Below are positions 54,891 through 63,129 of a DNA stretch of 64,000 nt, one piece after another. Source of the stretch: Pseudomonas azerbaijanoccidentalis (lineage in GTDB: Bacteria; Pseudomonadota; Gammaproteobacteria; Pseudomonadales; Pseudomonadaceae); the NCBI RefSeq assembly GCF_019145495.1, contig NZ_JAHSTU010000009.1, forward strand, positions 248,001 through 312,000, read 5' to 3'. Position numbers and translations under genes: made by a program. The first letter of the stretch is position 1; each line of letters opens with the position of its first letter. Below the pieces are notes generated by a model. That model ran no database searches. It was given only the letters and a program-made list of their open reading frames with translations, and was not told the DNA's origin.

Positions 54891-55881
54891 CACGCCGCAA
54901 TGATGTCGGCTTGCCATTACTTGTGGGGTGTGTCTGTCGGATAGTTCCGAAACCCAGTTAATTCAATGGTTTCAGGCACGCCATGGATCCAATTTTTAAA
55001 TGAAAATAATTTGAAAAAGGTGAACCGGTTCACCCAATGCGTGCTGAATTGCCCAGAGAAGAAAAGATTGCAGGATAAGTGTCATATTACTGGCACGAAG
55101 TGATGGCATTTCGGGATGTCGGGATATACATCGCTTCCTTTTCGCGCACGATTGCGCGAGTGGATTACCCGAGTTGGCGGACATGATCGGCACCTACCTG
55201 ATTGCAGGTACTGCGCGGCACTTGCTGCAGCAACGATTCGAGCAGGCCTGAAGGCTTTCAGCATCGGCAAGCGTGGGGCGCCGGGTTCAAAGGCTCCCTG
55301 CGCAAAGCTGATGAAGATCTGATAGCAGCCCTTGCAGTTCGTTGTTTTCGTCCAGCAAGGGTTTTGCGTTTTCATATAGAACAACGTCGTTGATTGTGAA
55401 CGAGCGGTACGGGTGTCATGGCTACCATTACCGGACGGCCGGCGTAGATAGAGCCGATTGAAGGCTTGGTGCTATTCACTTTCGATTACAGTTGAATCCC
55501 ATGAACAAGACCGAACTGCAAACTCTTGGAGTCAGGGTTTTTTGTTCTCCGCATTTGGTGTCAAAATTCCAGAATTGCGTCTGAGCATGCTGAAGTTGAT
55601 CGTCCTAAGGTTGAAACCATCGGCTCAGCGGTGTCTCATTTGGGCAATTGGGGTGTAACGTTAAAGCAACTGTGACCACTTTCTTTTTTTTGTAGCACTG
55701 ATGGTACTTTCCCATGTCTCAGCGGTTCAGTCCGGTGAGACACACGCCTGCCGAAAGCAGCATGATGGTGCTCGGAAGGCTGTAGCCTCTGTCCTGCAGA
55801 GTTCTAGGGCTTTAGTACAGTTCGATGCGATGCCAGCAGTAGGACCGTTTCGCTGGAAGCGTTAATTTTGGCGTTCCGAGT
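54891..55881. other. Gene-poor boundary between T6SS core and effector island
   Basis: No intact gene is seen in this stretch of about 1 kb. One plus-strand frame near 55085-55251 reads protein-like (RDIHRFLFAHDCASGLPELA, continuing to a stop after RHLLQQRFEQA) but has no start with a ribosome site, so it may be a remnant. A terminator follows at 55329. GTCTCA...TGAGAC near 55714-55741 is another weak hairpin. The base composition falls toward the island. Confidence 0.45.
55329..55372 (+). terminator. Plus-strand terminator-like hairpin
   Basis: CCCTTGC (55329-55335) pairs with GCAAGGG (55355-55361), followed by TTTTGCGTTTT. It could end a remnant gene upstream. Confidence 0.55.
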
Positions 55882-56106
55882 GTGGTTCTCCAACGCCTCG
55901 ACTCGTCACTCCAGCGCAGTGGCATTGCGGTCGTATCCAAGGATATATTCAGAAATATGGACATCTCTAGACTGCTTACACCGTCAAATTGCCAACGATT
56001 GCAAAATATCGATCTGCGTCGTGGGTGCGAATTATGGAGCACGACTGGATCGATTGATGCCGCGGTTCAGAACCTGACCGGGCAGACAGTGACGGCGCAC
56101 GCATGA
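55882..56106 (+). CDS. Possible small gene coupled to the first effector gene
   Basis: The open frame runs from about 55843 to a TGA at 56104-56106, and that TGA overlaps the ATG of the effector gene at 56103 (ATGA). A GTG or ATG inside could start it, but no good ribosome site is seen. The product has a pattern rich in Ser, Leu and Asn (DIFRNMDISRLLTPSNCQRL, then GSIDAAVQNLTGQTV). No family is recognised. The overlap alone supports it; it may equally be a fragment. Confidence 0.25.
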   Translation: MVLQRLDSSLQRSGIAVVSKDIFRNMDISRLLTPSNCQRLQNIDLRRGCELWSTTGSIDAAVQNLTGQTVTAHA

Positions 56107-57146
56107 GTAACTTTCTGAGACCTCCCACTTCGGCCAGCATGCGATGTGAGCGCAGGCAACCGGGCCTACTAGGGCGTGGGCAGCAGGGGTTTGCAGGCGA
56201 GTCCGCAATGGATTTCTACATGCAGCCTGGGCAATTCGCCGGAGAATACGCGACCGATGATTACACGGCTGCAGTGTACCTGGTACATCAGTTGTCATCT
56301 CGCGACGAGGATATGAGCCCTGATGAATTCAGACGTGCTGCTCTGCTGCTCCGCGAGCTTCTGCAGAGGCTGAAGTTCGCCACTAATGTATCGGTTGAAG
56401 CGCTGCAAGCCCTGCAACAGGCTGCCGAAAAAATTCCAGTAATTGGACCTCTGATGTTTTCGGGAGGTAACTTGCCCGGAACCATTGCGGCTGCAGCGGG
56501 TGGCGTTATGGCAGCAGCCAAGGCGAGGAAGGTTACTGATCTTCTGGACATGACTCCCGCCCAAAAAGCGAAGCTTCACGCGTGGGCCAATAGCCGAGGA
56601 ACCCCCGGCGCACAGTCGGCCGGTAAAACATTTAAAGGCAGCATAAAAATCATTGCTAAAGAAGGTCAGTTGTTTTTTGAAGTGCCTGTGACGGCCGTAG
56701 CGAAGCATTATAAAATTCTAGGTGCGGTGGGGCCGTCTGTCGCTCATATCCCTATCGGGAATACCAAGGCTGCACTGAACCAACGTACACATCTGCATGC
56801 GAATGGCGCTACCGGCATGTTGAAGTTCATGGGGGGGAATTCTGTCGGTGCTGCTCTGGCTATAGGGCCGCACGCATTTCTGGATTATTCAAGTTCAATA
56901 ACAGGTACGGAGTTCTATAACAAGTCTGTGCAAAGTCAGCCAACTAACATTGCATCGGCAGTTGCCGGAGTTGGCGCTGGTTGGTTGATGACAGCTGGTG
57001 CGACTGCCCTTGCGCTTCCTGCTGCGCCCTTGGTAGCGGTGGTGGCCGTCAGCTTTGTTGCAGGTGTACTTGTACAATGGGTCATAGTTGAAACCGGACT
57101 TGATAAGACGGTTAGCGACGCGTTGAAGATTGAGGATGACGAATGA
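56103..57146 (+). CDS. Candidate T6SS effector 1 with C-terminal hydrophobic hairpin
   Basis: A 347-residue protein, shorter if ATG 56209 (MDFYMQPGQF) is used. It is paralogous over nearly its whole length to 61370-62389. Shared blocks are a helical LVHQLSSRDEDMSPDEFRRA region (about 60-100), KIPVIGPLMFSGGNLPGTIA (about 115-135), a K/R-rich KTFKGSIKI segment near 175, and SQPTN before the end. From about residue 280 to 330 a hydrophobic stretch turns at LPAAP and resembles the helical hairpin of pore-forming colicins. There is no signal peptide. The next gene, a membrane protein, overlaps by four bases, and a vgrG start follows. A membrane-damaging effector is inferred from layout, not recognised by family. 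Confidence 0.65.
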   Translation: MSNFLRPPTSASMRCERRQPGLLGRGQQGFAGESAMDFYMQPGQFAGEYATDDYTAAVYLVHQLSSRDEDMSPDEFRRAALLLRELLQRLKFATNVSVEALQALQQAAEKIPVIGPLMFSGGNLPGTIAAAAGGVMAAAKARKVTDLLDMTPAQKAKLHAWANSRGTPGAQSAGKTFKGSIKIIAKEGQLFFEVPVTAVAKHYKILGAVGPSVAHIPIGNTKAALNQRTHLHANGATGMLKFMGGNSVGAALAIGPHAFLDYSSSITGTEFYNKSVQSQPTNIASAVAGVGAGWLMTAGATALALPAAPLVAVVAVSFVAGVLVQWVIVETGLDKTVSDALKIEDDE

Positions 57147-57871
57147 TCGATTCCCAGAATATTAAGAAAATTAGTTGGGGTTTTTTCGGGTTCTTGGTTT
57201 TTTTTATGGTATTTGGGCCTTCAAATTTAAAGTATTTTTGGCAGGCATTTTTTATTATGTCGTTGCTTGCATTCATGTGTACTATATATCTTGTTTATGT
57301 ATGTGAGAGAATTACTTTTTATTTAACTTCGATACTTGTTGCGGTCGCAGGTGCATTTTCCTATTTGGCCTGTACTGCAGCTTATGTGATTGGTGCAAGT
57401 TTCTGGGGAAAGACAAGTATTGCTGCCCTCATGGTAGGGCTTTTTCCAATGGCCGTCACATTGCTAACATATTTGGTCCTGGCAAATGGCAAATCGTCAT
57501 TTCATCCATTCGAATATGATGGAATCAAGGTGCAGCCACGTCCGCAAAACAAGCAAAAAACATCGGCCGCATATAGCCCTCTTTTGGTGGCTGGCGCAAC
57601 CACCTTGGCGGCGAGTATTTTTACTAAATCAGCCGGCTTCCTCACTACCGGTATGGTTGCCCTGTTTGGGATGCTAGCTGTTTCCGTCACATTTTTATTC
57701 TACGCACGCCACATAATCAGAGGCCTGCGCACCCTCCGCATCCAAGAAAAAACCATGCCCACCCCGTACACCTTCATGCAAATCGACGACATTCGCGAAG
57801 CGCGCAGTCGTTGGTGGTTGAGCAGATTGTTCAAGTGGTTCGCTTACTGGCGCAAGTCGCCGGGTGTCTGA
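57143..57871 (+). CDS. Candidate membrane immunity protein 1
   Basis: A 242-residue inner-membrane protein with about six spans (near residues 9-27, 30-52, 56-85, 88-110, 145-163, 168-190). GAGGATGACGA precedes the ATG, which overlaps the effector stop in ATGA. The last 55 residues (GLRTLRIQEKTMPTPYTFMQ, then IDDIREARSRW) align with the end of 62392-63096 (LRTLKEQE, FTFMNIEEIRKK), so the two are paralogues. It is distinctly AT-rich compared with the T6SS core. Immunity to the product of 56103-57146 is the natural inference. Confidence 0.65.
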   Translation: MIDSQNIKKISWGFFGFLVFFMVFGPSNLKYFWQAFFIMSLLAFMCTIYLVYVCERITFYLTSILVAVAGAFSYLACTAAYVIGASFWGKTSIAALMVGLFPMAVTLLTYLVLANGKSSFHPFEYDGIKVQPRPQNKQKTSAAYSPLLVAGATTLAASIFTKSAGFLTTGMVALFGMLAVSVTFLFYARHIIRGLRTLRIQEKTMPTPYTFMQIDDIREARSRWWLSRLFKWFAYWRKSPGV

Positions 57872-57943
57872 TTTTCGATGATCAATACGAGCAGGCCGCC
57901 CAAGCCTGATGACGTGTTACCGGTTTAAGGAGTAGTTGAAGCG

Positions 57944-58222
57944 ATGGATCTTTCCTCACTGTTGTCCGCGCTGAACAGGCGCCTGTTCAAGCTGACCATG
58001 GCCCTCAAGGGCGGCCAGGAGTTGTTGCTTGAATCCTTTGCCGGGTGTGAAGGTTTATCGACTGATTTCGGGTTTCAGCTTGATCTGATTCCCAGCAGGC
58101 AACCTTTTGCGCGGTCCTGCGCCAGCTCTTCAGTGAGGGTGCAAGGCCTGGAAGTCAGCCACTCAGGCTTCCTGTTCGGATATCTGGGTGCGTCCGGCTG
58201 CAACATAGGGTCCATGCGCTGA
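57944..58222 (+). pseudogene. vgrG: vgrG 5' stump
   Basis: AAGGAG precedes ATG 57944. The product starts MDLSSLLSALNRRLFKLTMA and continues GGQELLLESFAGCEGLSTDF up to LDLIPS. This aligns with the start of the vgrG at 63130. After about 58096 the homology stops abruptly and the frame runs only to a stop at 58222. About 95 percent of the gene is missing. From the breakpoint on, the minus strand is coding instead (58075-58311). Confidence 0.8.
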
Positions 58223-58311
58223 AGCAGCTGAGGAGAGGGCGGAGGGAGCAGGTGGTCGTAACGCTCGGTGTATTGGGTGAGCGCTTCGTTTGAGCTTCTG
58301 AGATCAAACAT
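58075..58311 (-). pseudogene. Truncated gene of unknown family, cut at the vgrG breakpoint
   Basis: ATG 58311 has GAGAGG about ten bases upstream. The product starts MFDLRSSNEALTQYTERYDH and continues LLPPPSPQLLQRMDPMLQPD, then TSRPCTLTEELAQDRAKG. The last eight codons are antisense vgrG sequence, so the true 3' part of the gene is lost. It follows the SMI1/KNR4 gene by 52 bases on the same strand and was probably co-transcribed with it. I recognise no family. Confidence 0.5.
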
Positions 58312-58363
58312 GGTTTTTTAACCTCTCGGTGCGAGGCAGTGATGTTCCACGACAAAGCGTTCC

Positions 58364-58828
58364 TTATGGCAAATACGCCTTAATTCTCTTGGCGAGAAAT
58401 TCGTAAAAATTGTTCGCATACAATAAGTTCTTCCCCGACGGGATTCTAACGAAAATCTGGCATTCTTCGCCGTTATAGGTGTCGTAATCGAAGAAAAAAA
58501 CCTCGCCAAGGTCGGTTTCGCTGATGACTACTTTTTTAGTGGTTGTTGATTTGTGTTTTAGGCGATTGATGTGCTGGAAAACTATATCTCCACCATTGAT
58601 GTCCTCGAAGTTCATTCCATAGATGCTATATATTTCATCCGTCCCGACTTCTCCTCCTGCATAATTGAGAAGGAACCATATGTAGGATGCAGGCAGTTTA
58701 TGGCGGATTTTTTTTTCGGCTTTTATCAGCCAGTCATCAGATACAGCGTCAGCGGGTGATCCAAGCGCGGCGATATCCGGATGTTGTTTTATCAGGTTCT
58801 CTAGTTCAAGTATTGTTGGTTTATTCAT
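58364..58828 (-). CDS. SMI1/KNR4 family immunity protein
   Basis: A 154-residue SMI1/KNR4 (SUKH-type) protein. The family core is KLPASYIWFLLNYAGGEVG near residues 44-62, then IYGMNFEDINGGDIVF and FFFDYDTYNGEECQIFVRI. SUKH proteins are widespread immunity proteins against polymorphic toxins. The toxin-like fragment at 59021-59311 lies immediately upstream on the same strand and may be the ruined partner. Low GC supports recent acquisition. Confidence 0.85.
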   Translation of the reverse strand: MNKPTILELENLIKQHPDIAALGSPADAVSDDWLIKAEKKIRHKLPASYIWFLLNYAGGEVGTDEIYSIYGMNFEDINGGDIVFQHINRLKHKSTTTKKVVISETDLGEVFFFDYDTYNGEECQIFVRIPSGKNLLYANNFYEFLAKRIKAYLP

Positions 58829-59020
58829 TGTCTGTCTCGGACGTTTTTTTTTGTTTTTAAGTGAGGTTTTTTGTCCGTAAATTGTCGTTTTGGATTCAGT
58901 TTTGATGGTGTTCGACGAGCATTCGAGTTCTTTAGCGGGATGCTGTTGTCAATCGCTAAATTTCCATCATTTCATCGTGCGGTGAAGATCCGAAATTTTT
59001 GTGAAGCGGTATTTGCAACA

Positions 59021-59311
59021 TTACAGAGGTGTAACCGTTGACGGTGTGATATCACGTGCCGAGCGGGCCATATTATTTTCACCATGCACTCGGACATACA
59101 TATCATCCATAGTATTTGTAAATTCGGTGACTCTAGTGCCGGGTTTGTATGGTGGTGCCCAACCTTCAGGAAAGGTTGAATTTACCTCGCTAGCTAGACG
59201 ATGGGTGATATCAGTTCTTTTCGCAGATTTTACCGCTGGTGCCTCTTTCGCCTTAGCTCCCTGTTCAGCAGGATCAACAGTCTTCAACGGCGCCGGTTCC
59301 CTCACCCGCAA
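59021..59311 (-). pseudogene. Possible polymorphic-toxin fragment
   Basis: The minus-strand frame from about 59335 to 59021 has no proper start and reads EQGAKAKEAPAVKSAKRTD, then HRLASEVNSTFPEGWAPPYK and PGTRVTEFTNTMDDMYVRVH. The P-P-Y-K-P-G-T-R-V segment reminds me of C-terminal toxin domains of polymorphic toxins, but I cannot name the family. It stops within 80 residues, upstream of an SMI1/KNR4 immunity gene. It is best read as a remnant of the effector that the SMI1 protein once neutralised. Confidence 0.4.
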
Positions 59312-59368
59312 CCTAATGTTGTTTGATCAGGCTGGCTGATTAAAGCAGTTGAATCTTTCTTAAGACGT

Positions 59369-59926
59369 TCATCTTCCGTCTACCTGTATGCACACCTCCT
59401 GCTCGCCGATCATTTTACAAGGCCAATGATCATTGATATAGCGAGTAGGCTTGAAGCAGGCGTTTTCGTCATTTACCCAGAACAACTGCCAGGCCGACCC
59501 AGAGATAAGTAGCTTCGGGCAAGGTGTGTAGTCTTTATAGAGCAATGTAAGAGTGGTCAGGATCATAGTGGCGGGTACAATATATATTATTGTCTTGAAA
59601 CACAGGTATAACATCAGAGTTTGAAGGCGCAGCAAGAAGGAGTTTTTTGGAGGGTCAAATTTTTTTCCCGTCCAAGCAGCAATAAAGGCACCTATTATCC
59701 CGATTAATACAATAGGCGGAGCCATCAATAGGCCGAACGCTAGATAAGGAGTCTCTACAACGGGAGCGTTTCGGTAAATGCGTCCGTAAATTGGGAGCAC
59801 GTGTTCATAAAGCCAATACAGCGAAAAAAAGCCCGTGAGTATCATGAAGAAGGCAAAGGCCAAAGCACCTAGTCTGAAGGCCAGAGGAGACATGGAGTGC
59901 GCAGATACGCATGATTTATTGTTCAT
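59369..59926 (-). CDS. Candidate membrane immunity protein 3
   Basis: A 185-residue inner-membrane protein from ATG 59926; a TTG at 59944 overlapping the upstream stop (TTGA) is an alternative start. Four spans are predicted (near residues 17-40, 60-85, 100-125, 128-140), followed by a polar C-terminus with three Cys (NDENACFKPTRYINDHWPCK, then EVCIQ), likely periplasmic. It directly follows the hairpin toxin-like gene 59941-60944. Immunity is inferred from that arrangement; no sequence family recognised. Confidence 0.6.
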   Translation of the reverse strand: MNNKSCVSAHSMSPLAFRLGALAFAFFMILTGFFSLYWLYEHVLPIYGRIYRNAPVVETPYLAFGLLMAPPIVLIGIIGAFIAAWTGKKFDPPKNSFLLRLQTLMLYLCFKTIIYIVPATMILTTLTLLYKDYTPCPKLLISGSAWQLFWVNDENACFKPTRYINDHWPCKMIGEQEVCIQVDGR

Positions 59927-59940
59927 AAGTGATCTAGACT

Positions 59941-60944
59941 TCAAAAAAATTTCAATTTTGATATATTTGGTAGTTCCGGAGCTTTTGGCCAGCTAGGTAA
60001 TGGAAGGTCGTTGGGCTGTATTTTCCGGACAATCCAGGATTTTGTTTCGTCGTATGCTTGATCAATAAGTTCGCCTATGACGCTGGTGGCCACTTTTTCA
60101 GTATATATTTGCAAGTCTTTAATGCTGATTCTGGTCGCTTTTTCGTGTAGTTGTTCTATGTTATGAAGGGCGTAGCGCATTCCAGACTTTACACTATTTT
60201 TGATGCCGTACTGATTGTCCAAAACATTCAACCCAATGCCTATGCCGAATACCACCACCGCTCCAACTGCGACCGGAAATGCGGCGGCGGTAAAAAGCGC
60301 CCCTGCCGCCATTGCAGCCGCATACCCAATCGCAGTCGCTATCCCTGCTTTAATTAACTCAACGCCAACGCCTGCAAAAAGATCAGAAAGTACAGCCTCG
60401 TCATTAAATACCCATTCCAATACTTCAATGCCAACCGCGACATAGCAAGAAAGTTTAAAGCCTTTTACTGAAGATCCTCGAATCCCATATTTGCCTATTC
60501 CAACCTCAACTAACTGAGCATTTCGAATCCCGTAACGAGTTCCTTTCAAGCGGTTCCGCAACCCCGGATATCCGGTTAAAACGACATATTGCTTTCCGTT
60601 TTTAATTAAGACGCGAATCTTGGTTCCAATTCCGCCAATGTCACTGAGCAAGCGGCCAACGTTGTACGCATCATAGGCGCCCAACGCTGCCGGTACTCCC
60701 CAGTTCGTATTGACGAAAGAATGTACGGTCGCGTTGTAGATTGATTGCGTGTTGCCCCAAAGACCATCCAGCATTTCCGGTTGGGTCCTGGGCACATGGT
60801 TGGTGGCCGGGTGCCAGTATCTGCGGTGCCGTTTCGTTGTGCTATCAACGCGTTTGCGTCATCCATGCTCAGAACGACCATTTCATGTTGATTGCTGTCC
60901 ATGTCACGGCCCAGCTGATCGAGTTGTGTATCACTCAAACTCAT
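59941..60944 (-). pseudogene. Candidate T6SS effector 3, split by a frameshift
   Basis: ATG 60944, with GGGAG eight bases upstream, starts MSLSDTQLDQLGRDMDSNQH and continues to ALIAQRNGTAD. A different frame, open from within that region, continues TNHVPRTQPEMLDGLWGNTQ for another 284 codons to 59941, but its only start (GTG 60795) has no ribosome site. So one gene seems to be split near 60795-60830. The C-terminal part carries YGIRGSSVKGFKLSCYVAVG and a long Ala/Gly-rich hydrophobic hairpin turning at FPVAVG. That is the same design as effectors 1 and 2 without clear sequence similarity. A membrane protein gene follows, overlapping or nearly so. Confidence 0.55.
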
Positions 60945-61369
60945 GACGAACTCCCTGTAAGCCTGTCTACTCGCCTTACGTGGCAAGCGTCTGAAGTGCA
61001 GGCTGCACTGACCGAAAAATAAAATCAAACAGGCAAATTGCCATCACTGAGAAGTGTTTCGTTACCTTGACAAAGAACTTTCAAGAGGTTTCCATCGCTG
61101 ACTTGAGGCCAATTTTTGCGGGATGCAACGAATGATAACGGGCAGTTGACCGCCCAGAAAAATCAGCTAACCGCCTTCGATTCCCCGCTACCTACCGAAC
61201 AATAACCGATTCTGGTGATCTTTGGCGGTCAGGAGGGGCTTGAGATTTTTGCGATTGTCATTGCGGCAAGCTGAGCCATGACAGGGTTTGAAAGTATTTC
61301 AAAAGCGAAATAATCAGATGTGCGACCGCGCAGGATCCAGGGATTTTCACTTTTTAAAGGAGCTGTTGC
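60945..61369. other. Divergent intergenic region with promoter of module 2
   Basis: It separates the minus-strand effector 3 from the plus-strand effector 2. No gene is seen. Its right part holds the promoter candidate and palindrome at 61287-61316 and the ribosome site AAAGGAG just before ATG 61370. Confidence 0.5.
61287..61316 (+). promoter_or_regulatory. Sigma-70 type promoter with overlapping palindrome
   Basis: TTGAAA (61288-61293) and TAATCA (61311-61316) are 17 bases apart. The palindrome TTTGAAAGTATTTCAAA (61287-61303) covers the -35 box and could bind a repressor. The predicted start of transcription is about 47 bases before ATG 61370. Confidence 0.5.
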
Positions 61370-62389
61370 ATGAATAATGGACTTTATCCCTGTACGGCCG
61401 CCGATCCAATGGGTGTTGGCCCCCACGATGGGTTGTTAGGTGAGGGGGCACTACCATGGCCAAGTGAAATTGCTTCCCGAGCGTTTCCTTCTTCATTGGC
61501 TATCGGAGGGCTCTACTCTACCGATGATCTGAGTGCTGCTGAGTTCCTCATAAAGGAATTGAGTTCACCTGAGGCAGAGTTGAGTGAAGACGAATATGAG
61601 GAATACTGGATACTGCTGATCTCCCTTATTGCTAAACTGAAAAAGGCTGTAAATGTCACGGCAGAGCAATTTGCAAAGATACAGAAAAAGGCAGTTTCAA
61701 TTCCTGTAGTTGGACCATTGCTGTTTTCACCGGCGAACCTGCCCGGTACCTTGGCAAGTGTTGGGGGGCTTATTCATGCTGGCTCGCGAGCAGCCAAGGT
61801 TGAAGACCTTCTTGATATTGATAAATCAACTAGGAAGCAACTTAAAAAATGGATTGCCTCGCGTGGCAAATCTGGTAGTGTCTCAGCAAAGAAAACATTT
61901 CGTGGGCGAATTAAAGTTGTTCGAATAGCGGGTGCGCTTTATCTCGAAATACCGGCATCAGCCAAAGCCAGTATCTATAGAGTCGCTGGCAAAGTAGTGG
62001 GTGATGTCATTCATATACCTACTCATAACGCAGCCAAGGCGTTGCGGGCGACAAGTCATGTTGATGCCGCTGCGTATGGTCAAAGGGGCGTGGGTCGCGT
62101 ACTTGTTGGCAATGCAGCTGGGCCGCTGCTTGCATTTGGTCCCCAACTCGTCATGGATATTAGAAGTTCAGAGAGTACCGATGAATTCCTTGAAAAAACT
62201 GCTTACAGTCAGCCTACCAATGGTTTGGTTTTTGCCAGTGGTGTAATTATTGGTGCAACCGTTAGTGCCCCTGCAGTTGTGGTGATTGCGTTGGGTATTG
62301 GAGCAGGCTTGTTGATACAGGTGGTCATGAGTGATGAAGTTACAGGTTGGGGGACTTCTTTCGGAGATGTTCTTTTGGGGAAGGATTGA
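61370..62389 (+). CDS. Candidate T6SS effector 2 with C-terminal hydrophobic hairpin
   Basis: A 339-residue protein, behind a strong AAAGGAG site. It is a paralogue of 56103-57146. Aligned blocks are LIKELSSPEAELSEDEYEEY, SIPVVGPLLFSPANLPGTLA, KTFRGRIKVVRIAGALYLEI, HIPTHNAAKALRATSHVDAA and SQPTN. The hydrophobic hairpin covers about residues 283-323 and turns at SAPA. It lacks a signal peptide and any PAAR or MIX motif that I can see. The membrane protein gene follows after two bases and vgrG after that, the order typical of a VgrG-delivered effector cassette. Toxicity by membrane permeabilisation is inferred. Confidence 0.7.
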   Translation: MNNGLYPCTAADPMGVGPHDGLLGEGALPWPSEIASRAFPSSLAIGGLYSTDDLSAAEFLIKELSSPEAELSEDEYEEYWILLISLIAKLKKAVNVTAEQFAKIQKKAVSIPVVGPLLFSPANLPGTLASVGGLIHAGSRAAKVEDLLDIDKSTRKQLKKWIASRGKSGSVSAKKTFRGRIKVVRIAGALYLEIPASAKASIYRVAGKVVGDVIHIPTHNAAKALRATSHVDAAAYGQRGVGRVLVGNAAGPLLAFGPQLVMDIRSSESTDEFLEKTAYSQPTNGLVFASGVIIGATVSAPAVVVIALGIGAGLLIQVVMSDEVTGWGTSFGDVLLGKD

Positions 62390-62391
62390 CT

Positions 62392-63096
62392 ATGTTTAGT
62401 GTTGAGTCTCAGCGGTTTTTGTCCACGGTGTTCGGTACTTGGTTTTTGTTTTCTTTGCTGGCTGCATTCTCGATTGGGATTCTGCCGGAAATTATGACTT
62501 TGCCTGCAGTTTTTGCTGTCCTATGGTTAACGTATTGGTGCATAAATTGTGCTTATCGGACGGAAAGGTTCACCAAATACGCTAGCCTTCGGCTATTTAC
62601 CAATCTTGCCATTGCGCCTGGTTTTGCATTTGTCGCTGCGTTGGTGACTTGCTATAAGCAATTAAAGTTGAATGCTCCGTTAGCTGTTTTTATAAGTTTC
62701 GTTCCCGTATTCTTGTCCTTGATTGTCTATGGCTTCCTATACCGGTGGCGTGGAGGTCATAGCCCTTTAGTCGTTCGAGGGCAGCGGGTCGAGGTGATAG
62801 GGGCTATCCAGGAAAATCATTGGTTATTAGGTGTGGTTGGCGCTGCTTTGGGCTCTTTAACCTATCCAGTTTTTTACGCATATAAGTCGTCGACTTCAAT
62901 GCTGGTGTTTCTTTTTATTGTCATATCGTTGTTTATGCTGTTTTATCACCGTTCCAGTATATCTGCGTTAAGAACCCTGAAGGAGCAGGAGGCGCGAGAA
63001 GGTTCTTGTTTTACATTTATGAATATTGAAGAGATTCGTAAAAAGCGCGCTTCCTCTTTGATTGGTCGGATGTTCACTGCAAATATTGATCGTTGA
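62392..63096 (+). CDS. Candidate membrane immunity protein 2
   Basis: A 234-residue inner-membrane protein from ATG 62392 with AAGGA six bases upstream. Spans lie near residues 12-30, 36-55, 68-86, 95-113, 144-162 and 165-182. A cytoplasmic end (SALRTLKEQEAREGSCFTFM, then NIEEIRKKRASS) matches the end of candidate immunity protein 1. It probably protects against effector 2. Low GC. Confidence 0.7.
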   Translation: MFSVESQRFLSTVFGTWFLFSLLAAFSIGILPEIMTLPAVFAVLWLTYWCINCAYRTERFTKYASLRLFTNLAIAPGFAFVAALVTCYKQLKLNAPLAVFISFVPVFLSLIVYGFLYRWRGGHSPLVVRGQRVEVIGAIQENHWLLGVVGAALGSLTYPVFYAYKSSTSMLVFLFIVISLFMLFYHRSSISALRTLKEQEAREGSCFTFMNIEEIRKKRASSLIGRMFTANIDR

Positions 63097-63129
63097 GATT
63101 TATCAGACTTCAGTTTCAAGGAGAGTGAA

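Noticed and set aside
54796..54960. An RsmY/RsmZ-type small RNA upstream of the T6SS operon
   Set aside because: A terminator is present, but the sequence before it lacks the repeated GGA loops expected of Rsm RNAs.
55116..55322. Plus-strand 68-codon frame starting MSGYTSLPFRARLREW
   Set aside because: Another frame over the same bases reads more like protein, there is no ribosome site, and a terminator follows directly.
59001..59339. Plus-strand 112-codon frame opposite the toxin fragment
   Set aside because: No ribosome site; the minus-strand reading has the more protein-like composition and lies next to an immunity gene.
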